Source of the DNA: Bradyrhizobium neotropicale
GTDB lineage: Bacteria; Pseudomonadota; Alphaproteobacteria; Rhizobiales; Xanthobacteraceae
Length of the DNA stretch: 61,844 nt
Direction of reading: 5' to 3'
Assembly (NCBI RefSeq): GCF_001641695.1
Contig: NZ_LSEF01000037.1
Location: forward strand, 128,965 to 190,808
Positions 53,805 through 61,844 of this stretch are shown one piece after another (the first letter of the stretch is position 1; the number at the start of each line of letters is the position of its first letter). Position numbers and translations under genes: made by a program. Below the pieces are notes generated by a model, which worked only from the letters and a program-made list of their open reading frames with translations, had not been told where the DNA came from and searched no databases.

Positions 53805-54562
53805 ACTACCGCGCCATCCGCGCCATCTATTTGTTCGAAATGGCGCGCACCTGGCGCACGCTGCTGCAAAGCATCGTCTCGCCGGTGGTCTCGACCTCGC
53901 TTTATTTCGTGGTGTTCGGCGCCGCGATCGGCTCGCGCATCAGCGAAGTCGAGGGCGTCAGCTACGGCACCTTCATCGTGCCGGGCCTGGTGATGCTGTC
54001 CGTGCTGACGCAGAGCATCGCGAATGCCTCGTTCGGCATCTACTTCCCGAAATTCGTCGGTACCATCTACGAGATCCTGTCGGCGCCGATCTCCTATTTC
54101 GAGATCGTGCTCGGCTATGTCGGCGCGGCCGCGACCAAGTCGATCATTCTCGGCCTGATCATCCTGGCGACCGCCGGCTTGTTCGTGCCGCTGCACATCC
54201 TGCACCCGATCTGGATGCTGACCTTCCTGGTGCTGACGGCCGTCACCTTCAGCCTGTTCGGCTTCATCATCGGCATCTGGGCCGACGGCTTCGAGAAGCT
54301 GCAGATGATCCCGATGCTGGTGGTGACGCCGTTGACCTTCCTCGGCGGCAGCTTCTATTCCGTCAACATGCTGCCGCCGGCATGGCACACCGTCGCGCTG
54401 CTCAACCCGGTCGTCTATCTGATCTCAGGCTTCCGCTGGAGTTTCTACGAGATCGCCGATGTCAGCGTGTCGGTCAGCATCGGCATGACGCTGGCGTTTT
54501 TGGTGATGTGCCTCGCCATCATCTGGTGGATCTTCCGGACGGGGTACCGGCTGAAGAATTGA
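53801..54562 (+). CDS. ABC-2 type transporter permease
   Basis: A 253-residue membrane protein with six helices ([119 protein letters not shown]). It matches the YadH/ABC-2 family and partners the ATPase just upstream (overlap 4 bp). It would form a homodimeric exporter channel in the inner membrane. Confidence 0.92.
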
Positions 54563-54570
54563 TCACCGTG

Positions 54571-54711
54571 GTCATTCCGGGGCTCCAGCCACCAACTGTC
54601 ATTCCGGGGCGTGCGAAGCGCGAACTATGATGCGCAATTGCGCATCAGAGAATCCATTCATCCACCATCTCTGCCGCATCCGGGCTCGCGCTGCGCGCGT
54701 CCCGGAATGAC
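54571..54711. repeat. Intergenic palindromic repeat (GTCATTCCGGGG type)
   Basis: GTCATTCCGGGGC occurs at 54571 and again at 54598, with the complementary CCCGGAATGAC at 54701-54711. In the centre is a perfect 20-bp palindrome (54628-54647, half-site TGATGCGCAA). It lies between convergent genes. I recognise it as a very frequent Bradyrhizobium intergenic element, from memory. Confidence 0.75.
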
Positions 54712-54718
54712 GGTTGGT

Positions 54719-55051
54719 TTATCGATAACAATGGAAGCGATGATAGCCGTCGTAATAGCCGCGGCAGTGGTGGCGGTAATAATGGTGGGGAATGCCGAAC
54801 ACGCCTTCGACCGCGCCCACCGCTCCGCCGACACCGGCACCAACGGCGCCTCCGACCGCACCGCCCACGGGACCGGCGATCCGGTTGCCCTCATAGGCGC
54901 CCTCCTGGGCGCCGCGCACGATGCCTTGGGCATGGCCGGGCTGCGGCAGCAACAACAGGGCAAAGAGCAAGGCAGCGGCTGCGAACAACAGGCGGACAGA
55001 TAGACCGGCCGGCAGGGCTGCGGCGGCGATACGAGCTTTGTTCATCTTCAT
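54719..55051 (-). CDS. Small exported glycine-zipper protein
   Basis: About 110 residues: signal peptide (LLFAAAALLFALLLLPQPGHAQ), then a glycine-zipper segment (GPVGGAVGGAVGAGVGGAVG) and a His/Tyr-rich tail (IPHHYYRHHCRGYYDGYHRF). Glycine zippers insert into membranes or self-associate; the His/Tyr tail may bind metal. Function unknown. The ATG at 55045 is an alternative start. It is divergent from the L,D-transpeptidase gene. Confidence 0.75.
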   Translation of the reverse strand: MKMNKARIAAAALPAGLSVRLLFAAAALLFALLLLPQPGHAQGIVRGAQEGAYEGNRIAGPVGGAVGGAVGAGVGGAVGAVEGVFGIPHHYYRHHCRGYYDGYHRFHCYR

Positions 55052-55347
55052 TTCCAAGGATAGCCGGCGGCGAAAGCCGCCGGTCAAAGGCAGGCCATGC
55101 TCAACGCGAGAAGCGGCGAAATGGTTGCGCGTTTATGACGGATTGTCGTCGAGATGAGCGCGCTGGCTCGCGAAAATGTCAGCGTCGACGGCATGGCAGT
55201 GGCACAATGTGGCCTTGCTTACGCCCGGCGCCACGTTAACGATGCGCGGGCAGGCTGCTGGAACCAACGCCGGATTGCAGGCATATTGCACGCCGGGGGA
55301 CGGAGAGCCGCGGCGCTTGCGTGAACGGGCCGGAGGCCAGAAGTCAG

Positions 55348-56148
55348 ATGCGTTCCTTTTTCATTGCTTTCACTTCCCTGATGTTTTTGAGCGCGGGCAC
55401 CGCGCAGGCCAAGGTCGCGATCACCATCGACAAGGACAGTCAGCAGATGACCGTCGCAGTCGACGGCGTCGAGCGCTACCACTGGCCGGTGTCGACCGGC
55501 ATCCCCTCACGCGAGACGCCGAGCGGGGCGTTTCGTGCCTTCCGCATGGAAGAGGACCACTACTCCAAGGAATTCGACGACGCGCCGATGCCGCACTCGA
55601 TCTTCTTCACCAAGATCGGGCATGCCATTCACGGCACCGATTCGGTCAGTCGGCTCGGCACCCCGGCCTCGCATGGCTGCGTGCGGCTGTCGCGCCAGAA
55701 TGCCTCGACGCTCTATGCGCTGGTGCAGGAGCAGGGCGTGCTCAACACCACGGTGACGCTGAGCGGCTCGGCGCAAGTTGCGCTGGCGCGCAATCCGCGC
55801 GTCCGCAACGCCGCTGCGGTGGCCCGCGCCGCGCAGCCGCCGGGCGAGCAATACTCCGCCGCCGGTGAGCCCGTCGATCTCACGCCGCAACCGCAGCAGC
55901 GCCGCTACATGCCGCAGAACGACAACTACATCTATCCGGCCGACGGCAGCGACACCGGCGCGCGCTATCCGGCGCCGCGCTCGGCGACTCGCCAAGTCTA
56001 CGATGCGCAGGTCTACCAGCAGCAACAGCAGCAGCAGCAGCAGCAGCAGTATTATGGCCAAGGCTACGGCCAGCAGGGCTACTACTATCAGCAGCAGCCC
56101 CGCCAATATTATCAGCCGCGCGGCGGCTACAATTACTACCAGAACTGA
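55348..56148 (+). CDS. L,D-transpeptidase (YkuD family) with poly-Gln tail
   Basis: A 266-residue exported enzyme: signal peptide (MRSFFIAFTSLMFLSAGTAQA), a YkuD domain (VAITIDKDSQQMTVAVDGVE, GAFRAFRMEEDHYSKEF, GHAIHGTDSVSRLGTPASHG, and the catalytic cysteine in SHGCVRLS). It should form 3-3 or lipoprotein cross-links in peptidoglycan. The C-terminal third is low complexity: Pro/Gln/Tyr-rich with 11 consecutive Gln (56017-56049) and YYxQ repeats, probably disordered. GGAGG lies 11 nt before the chosen ATG; a GTG at 55321 is an alternative. Confidence 0.9.
   Translation: MRSFFIAFTSLMFLSAGTAQAKVAITIDKDSQQMTVAVDGVERYHWPVSTGIPSRETPSGAFRAFRMEEDHYSKEFDDAPMPHSIFFTKIGHAIHGTDSVSRLGTPASHGCVRLSRQNASTLYALVQEQGVLNTTVTLSGSAQVALARNPRVRNAAAVARAAQPPGEQYSAAGEPVDLTPQPQQRRYMPQNDNYIYPADGSDTGARYPAPRSATRQVYDAQVYQQQQQQQQQQQYYGQGYGQQGYYYQQQPRQYYQPRGGYNYYQN
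56017..56049 (+). repeat. CAG trinucleotide repeat encoding poly-Gln
   Basis: Eleven glutamine codons, ten CAG and one CAA, in the L,D-transpeptidase tail. Slippage would alter tail length without frameshift. Confidence 0.9.
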
Positions 56149-56161
56149 CGCTATTTGAACG

Positions 56162-56200
56162 CTTCGTCGCCGCGTACGACGATCTTACGCGGCGACGAAG
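56162..56200. terminator. Long hairpin after the L,D-transpeptidase
   Basis: Perfect 15-bp arms (CTTCGTCGCCGCGTA and complement) with a 9-nt loop, 13 bp after the stop codon. No U-tract follows, so it may be a transcript-end stabiliser or a bidirectional terminator before the convergent gene. Confidence 0.55.
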
Positions 56201-56300
56201 GCGACACATGACCGGCGATCATCCGCAAGTGAGAACATGCCGGCTGGTTTGGAGCGTATTGCAGGTTCAGCTTGAGCATCCCTCCATCGAGAGACGGAGC

Positions 56301-56711
56301 TTATTGGCCGGCTGCGTTCACGACACGGCACAGGTTGTTGCTGACGCCCGGGGCCACTTGCCCGGGCGGCAAGATGAATACTGCGTCGACGCGGCTACCT
56401 TTAGCGTCATTGCGGACGACCACCCGCAAGGTCTGTGGCCGACCGGATCCGGTCGTTTCCTGCTGTGTGGTCAACGTACCGAGCTTCTTGTCCACGCTCA
56501 CATTGGCAAAGCCCTCTGCCAGAACGGCGCGGGTGATCTTGTCCAGGGCGACGGTGGAATTGACCGACGGGAAGACCATCCAGGTCTTGTGAGTCAGGCC
56601 GGTCACCAGCGGCACGCCACTGCTCTCGTAGTGGTCTGCGCACGTATCGGCGAACGCTGGCATGCAGGAAAGAACCGCGAGGATAGACGCACAACTTAAT
56701 CTTGTAAACAT
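56301..56711 (-). CDS. Exported hypothetical protein
   Basis: A 136-residue protein with a signal peptide (MFTRLSCASILAVLSCMPAFA) and a mature domain containing two cysteines (DTCADHYE near the start, NNLCRVVN near the end) that could form a disulfide. Segments such as TWMVFPSVNSTVALDKITRA and TLRVVVRNDAKGSRVDAVFI suggest an alpha-beta periplasmic fold. I do not recognise the family. It stands alone between the transpeptidase and the CHAT gene. Confidence 0.75.
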   Translation of the reverse strand: MFTRLSCASILAVLSCMPAFADTCADHYESSGVPLVTGLTHKTWMVFPSVNSTVALDKITRAVLAEGFANVSVDKKLGTLTTQQETTGSGRPQTLRVVVRNDAKGSRVDAVFILPPGQVAPGVSNNLCRVVNAAGQ

Positions 56712-56947
56712 ACTTACATTGCCTGTTTGAGTGAGTCGAACGAGGCGAGGTTAGACATCAAACGAGCGATGAATACAACCTGCTGCTGTCCGATCGGAAA
56801 CGCTCGCATGTCACGACAATTTCATTGGCGAGAGCAACGCCGTTCGGCGAACGACGTATTTGTCGACAGGCGCGAATTGGCCACGATGAGCTTCGAAGGA
56901 TGGGCTCTTATAGAGCCATCTCGCTCTGTTTGATGAATTGGCGCATT

Positions 56948-59900
56948 TCACGAACCTCCCTCACCCACCAGCACAAACGGCGCCCACACGGCCGGATCAG
57001 CGTTGCGCGGCGACGACCGGTCCGCAATCAGAGCTTTCATCGCGCGCCGCAATGCTTCGGCGCGACCGATGCCGGGATGCGCGGTGACCTCGGAGAACGC
57101 GCCTGTCGTCAGCCGCACGGCCGCCTCGGAATCGACCGGCCAGTGCGACACCAAGAGCGCTCGCGCACCGGCATAAAAGAATGCGCGCGCGAGGCCCGAA
57201 AGACCTTCCGCGCCGGGCCTGTCGCCAGCGGCCGTATTGCAGGCCGACAGCACCGCCCAGTCGGCATCGAGCTTCAGCTTTGCGATCCGGCTCGCGGTGA
57301 GCAGACCGTCGTCCTCACTGGTCGGCCGATCCGGCAGCGTCAGAACGAGCGCGGGCTCACTGAGGCCGTTGACCTCGCCGGCGACGAGCCCGTGAGTGGC
57401 GAAATCCACGACGCGGTAGTGATCGAGCGGCAACGTGTTGACGTTCGTCACCGTGGCTGCCGGACCGAGCTTGACGTCCTCCTGCGGCGAGGCGCCGAGC
57501 GCGCGCGCCACGGCCTGGAGCTCGCCTGCGGTTTCCGGCAGCGCCGGCAGGCCGGAGCGCAGGCGCTCGAGATCGACGGTCGTGCCGTCATAGTAGCTCT
57601 GGTACGGCTGCACGTTGCGCCCCGGGCGCTTGTCCGCGAGGGAACGCTGCAACACTGGATCACCGAACCCGATGAACGGCTTTTGCGCACGCGACTCCTT
57701 GGCAAAACCGCGCAGCGCGCGCAGGCTCGGCACCGACGGCAGCACTGTGATGGCGCGCTCGTTGAGCAGCCACGCCGCCTGCCGGTAGCGGTCGGCGAGC
57801 GCCAGAGCCGGATCCGGCTTCTTCGTCACCAGCACATGAAACGGCAGGCTGGTCAGCGCACCGGCCGGGACGATCAGCAGTTTCGGCTTGCCGGCGATAT
57901 CGGCCGCGACGGGGCCGAAGAGCGCAATGTACAACTCGAAGGATGCATCGAGATCGAAGGACGCCTGCTCCGCTTGCGGATTGACGAGCCCGAGGCGAAG
58001 ATGAGCGACGCGGTCGCTGATCTCGTGGCTGCCGAGCGCAATCTGGTGCAGCGCGCTGGCCTCGCGCGTCACCGCGAAGGCGTAGCTCTTTTCGCCGAGT
58101 GCGATGAACGCCACCAGCGCTTCGTCGGGCCTTAACAGGCCCTGCGCCTGCGCGATCGACATCGGCCGCGGATTGGACAATTCGGCATAGGCCGGAAAAC
58201 CGCGGTCGAGCTGCGCCGAGACGTCATCGAGCGATTTCTGCGTTTGCGTCATTTGAGCACGAAGGTTTGCGATCAACGCGTCGTTACGCTTGCCGTCCGC
58301 CTGTCCGAGTTCTGATGTCACGCGCTTGTCGAGCGCTTCGAGGCCGGCTTTCAGGTCCTGCTGCTTCCGCACCAGCCCGGCGATCGCGTCATTGCCGGCG
58401 CCGAAACGCGCTGCCATCTGCGCCAGTGCCGCGCCGGCCTTGGTCTCATGCGCGAGCTGCGTCGCGCCGAACGCCTCGTCCCTCGCCGCATTGTCAGGCT
58501 TGCCGCCCGTGACGTGCCAGATCGTATCGATCAACCAGGGATCGATCTCGGTGAAGCGGGTGAACTGCGTGGTCCGCTGCGCGCCGAGCGCAGCTGCGGC
58601 GAGCCGCAGCCGCGCCAACGCATCCGGCCATTTGCCGTCGCGGCGGTCGACATCGGCGAGATTGATCAGGGTGGCAATGGTGTCATGGTGAGCGGGCCCG
58701 AGCCTGTCCTGCGCAATCGCGAGCGCACGATCGAGCCTGCCGCGTGCGTCGGCCGTATTGCCCGCTTTGAGGTCGAGCAGCGCGACGCTGCGCAGGTCCT
58801 TGACGAGGTGGGGATGCGTGGTACCGAGCGCGCGCTCATCGATCTCGAGACAACGCAACAGGTATTGCCTCGCCTCATCCATTTGGCCCGCATCCATCAG
58901 GGCCTGACCGAGCGAGCCCGCCGCAAGCGCGGTCGGGCCGCTGCCCTCGCCGAACTTGTGCTCCATGACCGCGAGCGAGCGGCGGTAGAGTTCGATCGCC
59001 TGCGCATTGCGCCCGAGACTCGCATAGCTGTTGGCGAGATTGTTGAGGGCCCGCCCGACCTCGGGACTATTCGCGCCAAAGGCCTTCTCATAGATTGCGA
59101 GCACGCGTTCCTGGAGGCCGGCGGCCGCTTCGTTCTTGCCCTGGGCCGAGTAGACGTTGGCGAGATTGTTCAGTCCGATCGCCGTGGTCGGATGGTTGGG
59201 ACCGTAGATCTTCTCATAGGCTTGAAGCGTCTGCTGGTAGAGCTTTTCGGCCTCGGCGTAGCGCGCCTCATGTTCGAGCACGGTTGCGAGATTGCCCATG
59301 ATGGCCGCGAGGTTCGGTTCCCCTTCACCGCTGCGCGCCCGGGTGATCGCAAGCGACCGCCGCATCACCGCTTCCGCCTCCGCCAGTCGACCGGCGTCCA
59401 AATGAAGGTTGCCGAGATCGTTGAGCATCTTGTCGTAATTCGGCGCAGCCTCGGCGTTCCCGCGAAAGTTGAGGTCGAGCAGATCGAGCCCCTGCTTCAG
59501 CAGCCGCTCGCCGTCGTCGAAGCGACCGAGCAGGCCGTAGACATCACCCAGATTGTCCATCGCGGAGGCAATGTCGAGGGGTGACGCATTTGCAGCCTGC
59601 AGGCTGGCGAGAGCCCGCTCGAAATAGCCGGCAGCCTCCTGAAAATTCTCCTTGTCGCGCGAAAGGCCGCCGAGTGCGGCCAGCGTATCCGAGAGCCGGA
59701 CGTCGTTGGCCCCGAACGCGTTCGTGCCGAGCGCCAGCGCGCGTTCGGATACGGTGGTTGCCTCCGCCCGCCGGCCGAGCATCCCCAGCGATCCCACGAG
59801 GATGTTCGACGTGCGCAGCGTGGACGCGACATCGTCGTTGCGCAACTTGATGCTGAGTGCGGCATTGAGCTTGTCGACGGCTTCAGCGAAGCGGCCCAGA

Positions 59901-60145
59901 TTGTGCAGGCACATGCCTTCGTTATGCAGCACGCCCGCATAGTTCATGTTGTCGGTGCCCTGCCGGCGACGCACTAGCGCTTCCAGCCTCTGCGCCGCGG
60001 CCAGCCCCTCGACCCAGCGGCCGGCCTGGGCGGCCCCGTTCATCTTGGCAACCAGCGAATCAAATTCGCCGCCGCGTTGGGCGGAGGCCGGCCCGGAAAT
60101 CAGAAGGACAAGGAAAACTGCGGCAAGGAAGCGGGCCCGGCTCAT
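56948..60145 (-). CDS. Secreted TPR-CHAT protein (caspase-like peptidase domain)
   Basis: About 1065 residues. A signal peptide (MSRARFLAAVFLVLLISGPASA) is followed by about ten TPR units (for example NYAGVLHNEGMCLHNLGRFA, AIGLNNLANVYSAQGKNEAA, VGRALNNLANSYASLGRNAQ) through about residue 520, a helical linker, and a C-terminal CHAT domain. The CHAT dyad is H918 (VDFATHGLVAG) and C969 (LSACNTAAGD), both intact; GARALLVSHWPVDS is also typical. It is a caspase-fold cysteine protease or a derivative, here predicted to be periplasmic. CHAT proteins often act on a partner recognised by the TPRs; none is obvious nearby. Confidence 0.9.
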   Translation of the reverse strand: MSRARFLAAVFLVLLISGPASAQRGGEFDSLVAKMNGAAQAGRWVEGLAAAQRLEALVRRRQGTDNMNYAGVLHNEGMCLHNLGRFAEAVDKLNAALSIKLRNDDVASTLRTSNILVGSLGMLGRRAEATTVSERALALGTNAFGANDVRLSDTLAALGGLSRDKENFQEAAGYFERALASLQAANASPLDIASAMDNLGDVYGLLGRFDDGERLLKQGLDLLDLNFRGNAEAAPNYDKMLNDLGNLHLDAGRLAEAEAVMRRSLAITRARSGEGEPNLAAIMGNLATVLEHEARYAEAEKLYQQTLQAYEKIYGPNHPTTAIGLNNLANVYSAQGKNEAAAGLQERVLAIYEKAFGANSPEVGRALNNLANSYASLGRNAQAIELYRRSLAVMEHKFGEGSGPTALAAGSLGQALMDAGQMDEARQYLLRCLEIDERALGTTHPHLVKDLRSVALLDLKAGNTADARGRLDRALAIAQDRLGPAHHDTIATLINLADVDRRDGKWPDALARLRLAAAALGAQRTTQFTRFTEIDPWLIDTIWHVTGGKPDNAARDEAFGATQLAHETKAGAALAQMAARFGAGNDAIAGLVRKQQDLKAGLEALDKRVTSELGQADGKRNDALIANLRAQMTQTQKSLDDVSAQLDRGFPAYAELSNPRPMSIAQAQGLLRPDEALVAFIALGEKSYAFAVTREASALHQIALGSHEISDRVAHLRLGLVNPQAEQASFDLDASFELYIALFGPVAADIAGKPKLLIVPAGALTSLPFHVLVTKKPDPALALADRYRQAAWLLNERAITVLPSVPSLRALRGFAKESRAQKPFIGFGDPVLQRSLADKRPGRNVQPYQSYYDGTTVDLERLRSGLPALPETAGELQAVARALGASPQEDVKLGPAATVTNVNTLPLDHYRVVDFATHGLVAGEVNGLSEPALVLTLPDRPTSEDDGLLTASRIAKLKLDADWAVLSACNTAAGDRPGAEGLSGLARAFFYAGARALLVSHWPVDSEAAVRLTTGAFSEVTAHPGIGRAEALRRAMKALIADRSSPRNADPAVWAPFVLVGEGGS

Positions 60146-60366
60146 GCGAAAATCCCGTCGCGCACCGTCGAACTGGAATTTTGGGAGGATACGGGCCGCC
60201 ATTGCCGCTGTCGATCATGGGAAATCGCACCGGATTGTGCATGAATTGAGCAGCCGAACGACTCAGGGGAGCCGCGGTCCCCGACCTTCAACGCAGCGGC
60301 GTTCCGGCCAAATTGACAACCGGAACGGCACCTGTATTGCCGTTCTGATTATTTCTTGGAAATGAC

Positions 60367-60591
60367 ATGACACGCGAGCAGATTTCGGATTTTTGCGTTA
60401 CCGCTCTGGCAAACATCCTGCGCATATCGAGAGACCGCGTCGACACCGGCACGAAATTCGACCGGCTCGGCCTCGATTGGGCAATGCTCGTCTATCTCAT
60501 GATGGAGTTCGAGGAGAAGCTCGACCTCGATCCGATGGTCGCGTTTCAGTTGCACGGGCCGATTTCCGGGAAGGCGGGCAAGACGACATGA
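60367..60591 (+). CDS. Acyl-carrier-protein-like protein lacking the attachment serine
   Basis: A 74-residue protein that follows the ACP pattern: MTREQISDFCVTALANILRI, FDRLGLDWAMLVYLMMEF, EEKLDLDPMVAFQ. In carriers the segment reads LGxDSL or LGLDSA, and the serine bears phosphopantetheine. Here the codon is TGG (W38), one base from TCG, so no carrier arm can be attached. The C-terminus also leaves the expected helix IV pattern (GPISGKAGKTT). It may be a decaying gene or a non-carrier protein that kept the fold. It is divergent from the CHAT gene. Confidence 0.65.
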   Translation: MTREQISDFCVTALANILRISRDRVDTGTKFDRLGLDWAMLVYLMMEFEEKLDLDPMVAFQLHGPISGKAGKTT

Positions 60592-60742
60592 CCGCCGGGT
60601 GAGCGCGCAAGGGCTTCATCGAAGGCGCAGTCCACGGCTTCCTCAACGAGCTCGGCGAAGACGACAGCCCGTTCAACATGCCTCGCCCCTCAAAACCGCG
60701 TCCGACCATCGACCAGCTTGCGGCTTCCGTACCAGGCAATTG
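60592..60742 (+). other. Possible remnant coding tail after the ACP-like gene
   Basis: In the frame of the ATG at 60589, after MTAG and a TGA, the sequence reads KGFIEGAVHGFLNELGEDDS, then PFNMPRPSKPRPTIDQLAAS before a stop at about 60742. It looks protein-like, with no start of its own after the TGA, so it may be a nonsense-broken small gene. Function unknown. Confidence 0.35.
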
Positions 60743-60875
60743 AACGCGCGGCCTGCGGGTATCTTCGTGCGCGCTGCGACGTCGCATTATTGCAGGGTGG
60801 ACGGCATCGTCGATGCCGACTATTGGTCGATCCGGCATGGCGTCCGAGGCTGCCGCCTCTTGCTGGTTCTGGTTC

Positions 60876-61844
60876 ATGATGGCATTCCGTCTCGCGATAC
60901 TGTCGGGTACTCTCGGTCTTTTCGTCGCGGGAGGGGCTATGGCTTTCGATATCGAGGCGCATCGCGGCGGGCGGGCGCTGATGCCGGAAAACACCCTCCC
61001 GGCCTTCGCCAATGCATTGTCGATGGGCGTCGACACGCTGGAGCTCGACGTCGGCGTCACCGCCGATGGCGAGGTCGTCGTGTCGCACGAGCGCGGGCTC
61101 AATCCGGACCTCGCGCGCGATGCCAACGGCGCCTATGTCGCCCCGCCCGGCACGCCCTTCGTGAAATTGCAGTTCGCCGACGTCACCAAATATGAGGTCG
61201 GCCAGATCCGGCCAGGAAGCGCCTATGCGAGGCAATTCCCCGACCAGCGCGCCGTGCCGGGCACGCGCATTCCCACGCTGAAGGAGGTGTTCGCGCTGGT
61301 GCGCAAGTCGGGCAACAGCCGCGTGCGCTTCAACATCGAGACCAAGATCGATCCGGACCATCCGGAGGAGTCGCTTGGTCCGCAGGCCTTCGTCACAAAA
61401 CTGCTCGGGGTGATCGACGCCGAGGACTTCTCTGACCGTGTCATGATCCAGTCGTTCGACTGGCGAACCCTGCAGCTCGTCCAGCAGCAGGCCCCGACAA
61501 TTCCAACCGTCTACCTCACGCTCCAGCGCGGCTCCGCGCCGACCGTCGCGCTCGACAAAGCGACCAGCTGGACAGCAGGCTTCAGCCCCGCCGATCACGC
61601 CGGCTCGCTGCCGCGGACCATCAAGGCCGCGGGCGGGGCGATCTGGTCGCCCTATTTCGGCGATGTGACCGCTGCGCTGATCACTGAAGCCCACGCGCTG
61701 GGCTTGCGTGTCGTGGTGTGGACCGTCAACAAGCCCGAGGACATCGCAGCGATGATCGCGATCGGCGTCGACGGCATCATCTCGGATCGTCCCGACCTGT
61801 TGCGGAGGATCGCGGGCGAGAACGGAATTGCGCTGCCGGCGGGG
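60876..61844 (+). CDS. Glycerophosphodiester phosphodiesterase (3' end beyond the window)
   Basis: 323 codons open to the window end. A signal peptide (MMAFRLAILSGTLGLFVAGG) leads to the GDPD barrel: IEAHRGGRALMPENTLPAFA (catalytic His and Glu), LELDVGVTADGEVVVSHE (metal site), RFNIETKIDPDHPEE, VMIQSFDWRTLQLV and LRVVVWTVNKPEDI. It should cleave glycerophosphodiesters in the periplasm, releasing glycerol-3-phosphate, and needs calcium or magnesium. The stop is not in the window but the C-terminal motif GVDGIISDRPDLL is reached, so little is missing. The start could also be the ATG at 60837 or 60939. Confidence 0.92.
   Translation, partial: MMAFRLAILSGTLGLFVAGGAMAFDIEAHRGGRALMPENTLPAFANALSMGVDTLELDVGVTADGEVVVSHERGLNPDLARDANGAYVAPPGTPFVKLQFADVTKYEVGQIRPGSAYARQFPDQRAVPGTRIPTLKEVFALVRKSGNSRVRFNIETKIDPDHPEESLGPQAFVTKLLGVIDAEDFSDRVMIQSFDWRTLQLVQQQAPTIPTVYLTLQRGSAPTVALDKATSWTAGFSPADHAGSLPRTIKAAGGAIWSPYFGDVTAALITEAHALGLRVVVWTVNKPEDIAAMIAIGVDGIISDRPDLLRRIAGENGIALPAG

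Overview
The window looks like chromosomal DNA of a GC-rich alphaproteobacterium, most likely Bradyrhizobium or a close relative in Nitrobacteraceae. This rests on the family make-up (short signal-peptide porin with a GWTGFYIGAN-type start, TRAP and LIV-type uptake proteins, a tartrate dehydrogenase locus, a P450/TetR pair, many sensory GGDEF-EAL proteins) and on several palindromic intergenic repeats of the kind scattered through Bradyrhizobium genomes. I saw no tRNA, rRNA, CRISPR array, transposase or phage genes. Everything is read by eye from sequence; no database search was run.

Layout, left to right. 1-3200: an AsmA-type envelope protein cut by the window edge. 3.3-5.3 kb: a cytochrome P450 divergent from a TetR regulator over a perfect 28-bp palindrome. 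5.6-6.3 kb: an Asn-rich outer-membrane porin. 6.7-14.7 kb: two large c-di-GMP proteins (PAS/GAF-GGDEF-EAL and CHASE-GGDEF-EAL) with an MFS carrier between them and an orphan LIV-type binding protein divergent from the second. 14.7-18.6 kb: a TRAP transporter (DctP, fused DctQM) in an operon with a 2-hydroxyacid dehydrogenase. 19-20.5 kb: DoxX divergent from a LysR regulator. 20.7-28.4 kb: a secreted caspase-like protein, a SulP carrier, a small hypothetical, a Gly-His-rich LTXXQ protein, an FAD-linked oxidase divergent from a thioesterase, and a DUF1328 membrane peptide. 28.6-34.8 kb: UvrD helicase with an in-frame palindromic-repeat insertion, then a Cys-rich secreted protein, an OmpA-like protein, an Mpo1-like membrane protein, an NAD sugar epimerase and an isoprenylcysteine-methyltransferase-like protein. 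35.5-41.6 kb: a PQQ-type sorbosone dehydrogenase, then a putative tartrate locus (aspartate-dehydrogenase-like protein, LysR, MFS, TtuC) and a PilZ protein.

41.9-48.0 kb is the most distinctive part. A FecR-domain protein and a TPR protein form an operon divergent from a 1368-residue FecR-VCBS-RTX protein. It has four tandem VCBS repeats, the later three unusually rich in cysteine. The standalone FecR protein resembles the N-terminus of the giant protein, so the three genes may form one surface-adhesin module.

48.1-61.8 kb: two related secreted alpha/beta hydrolases, a deletion scar joining halves of a glutathione S-transferase and an old yellow enzyme, a CGNR regulator divergent from an epoxide-hydrolase-like enzyme, an ABC-2 exporter pair, an L,D-transpeptidase with a poly-Gln tail, a TPR-CHAT protein, a degenerate acyl carrier protein and a glycerophosphodiester phosphodiesterase cut by the window end. 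The strongest leads for follow-up are the FecR/VCBS/RTX locus, the repeat inside uvrD, the GST/OYE scar and the carrier protein that has lost its serine.
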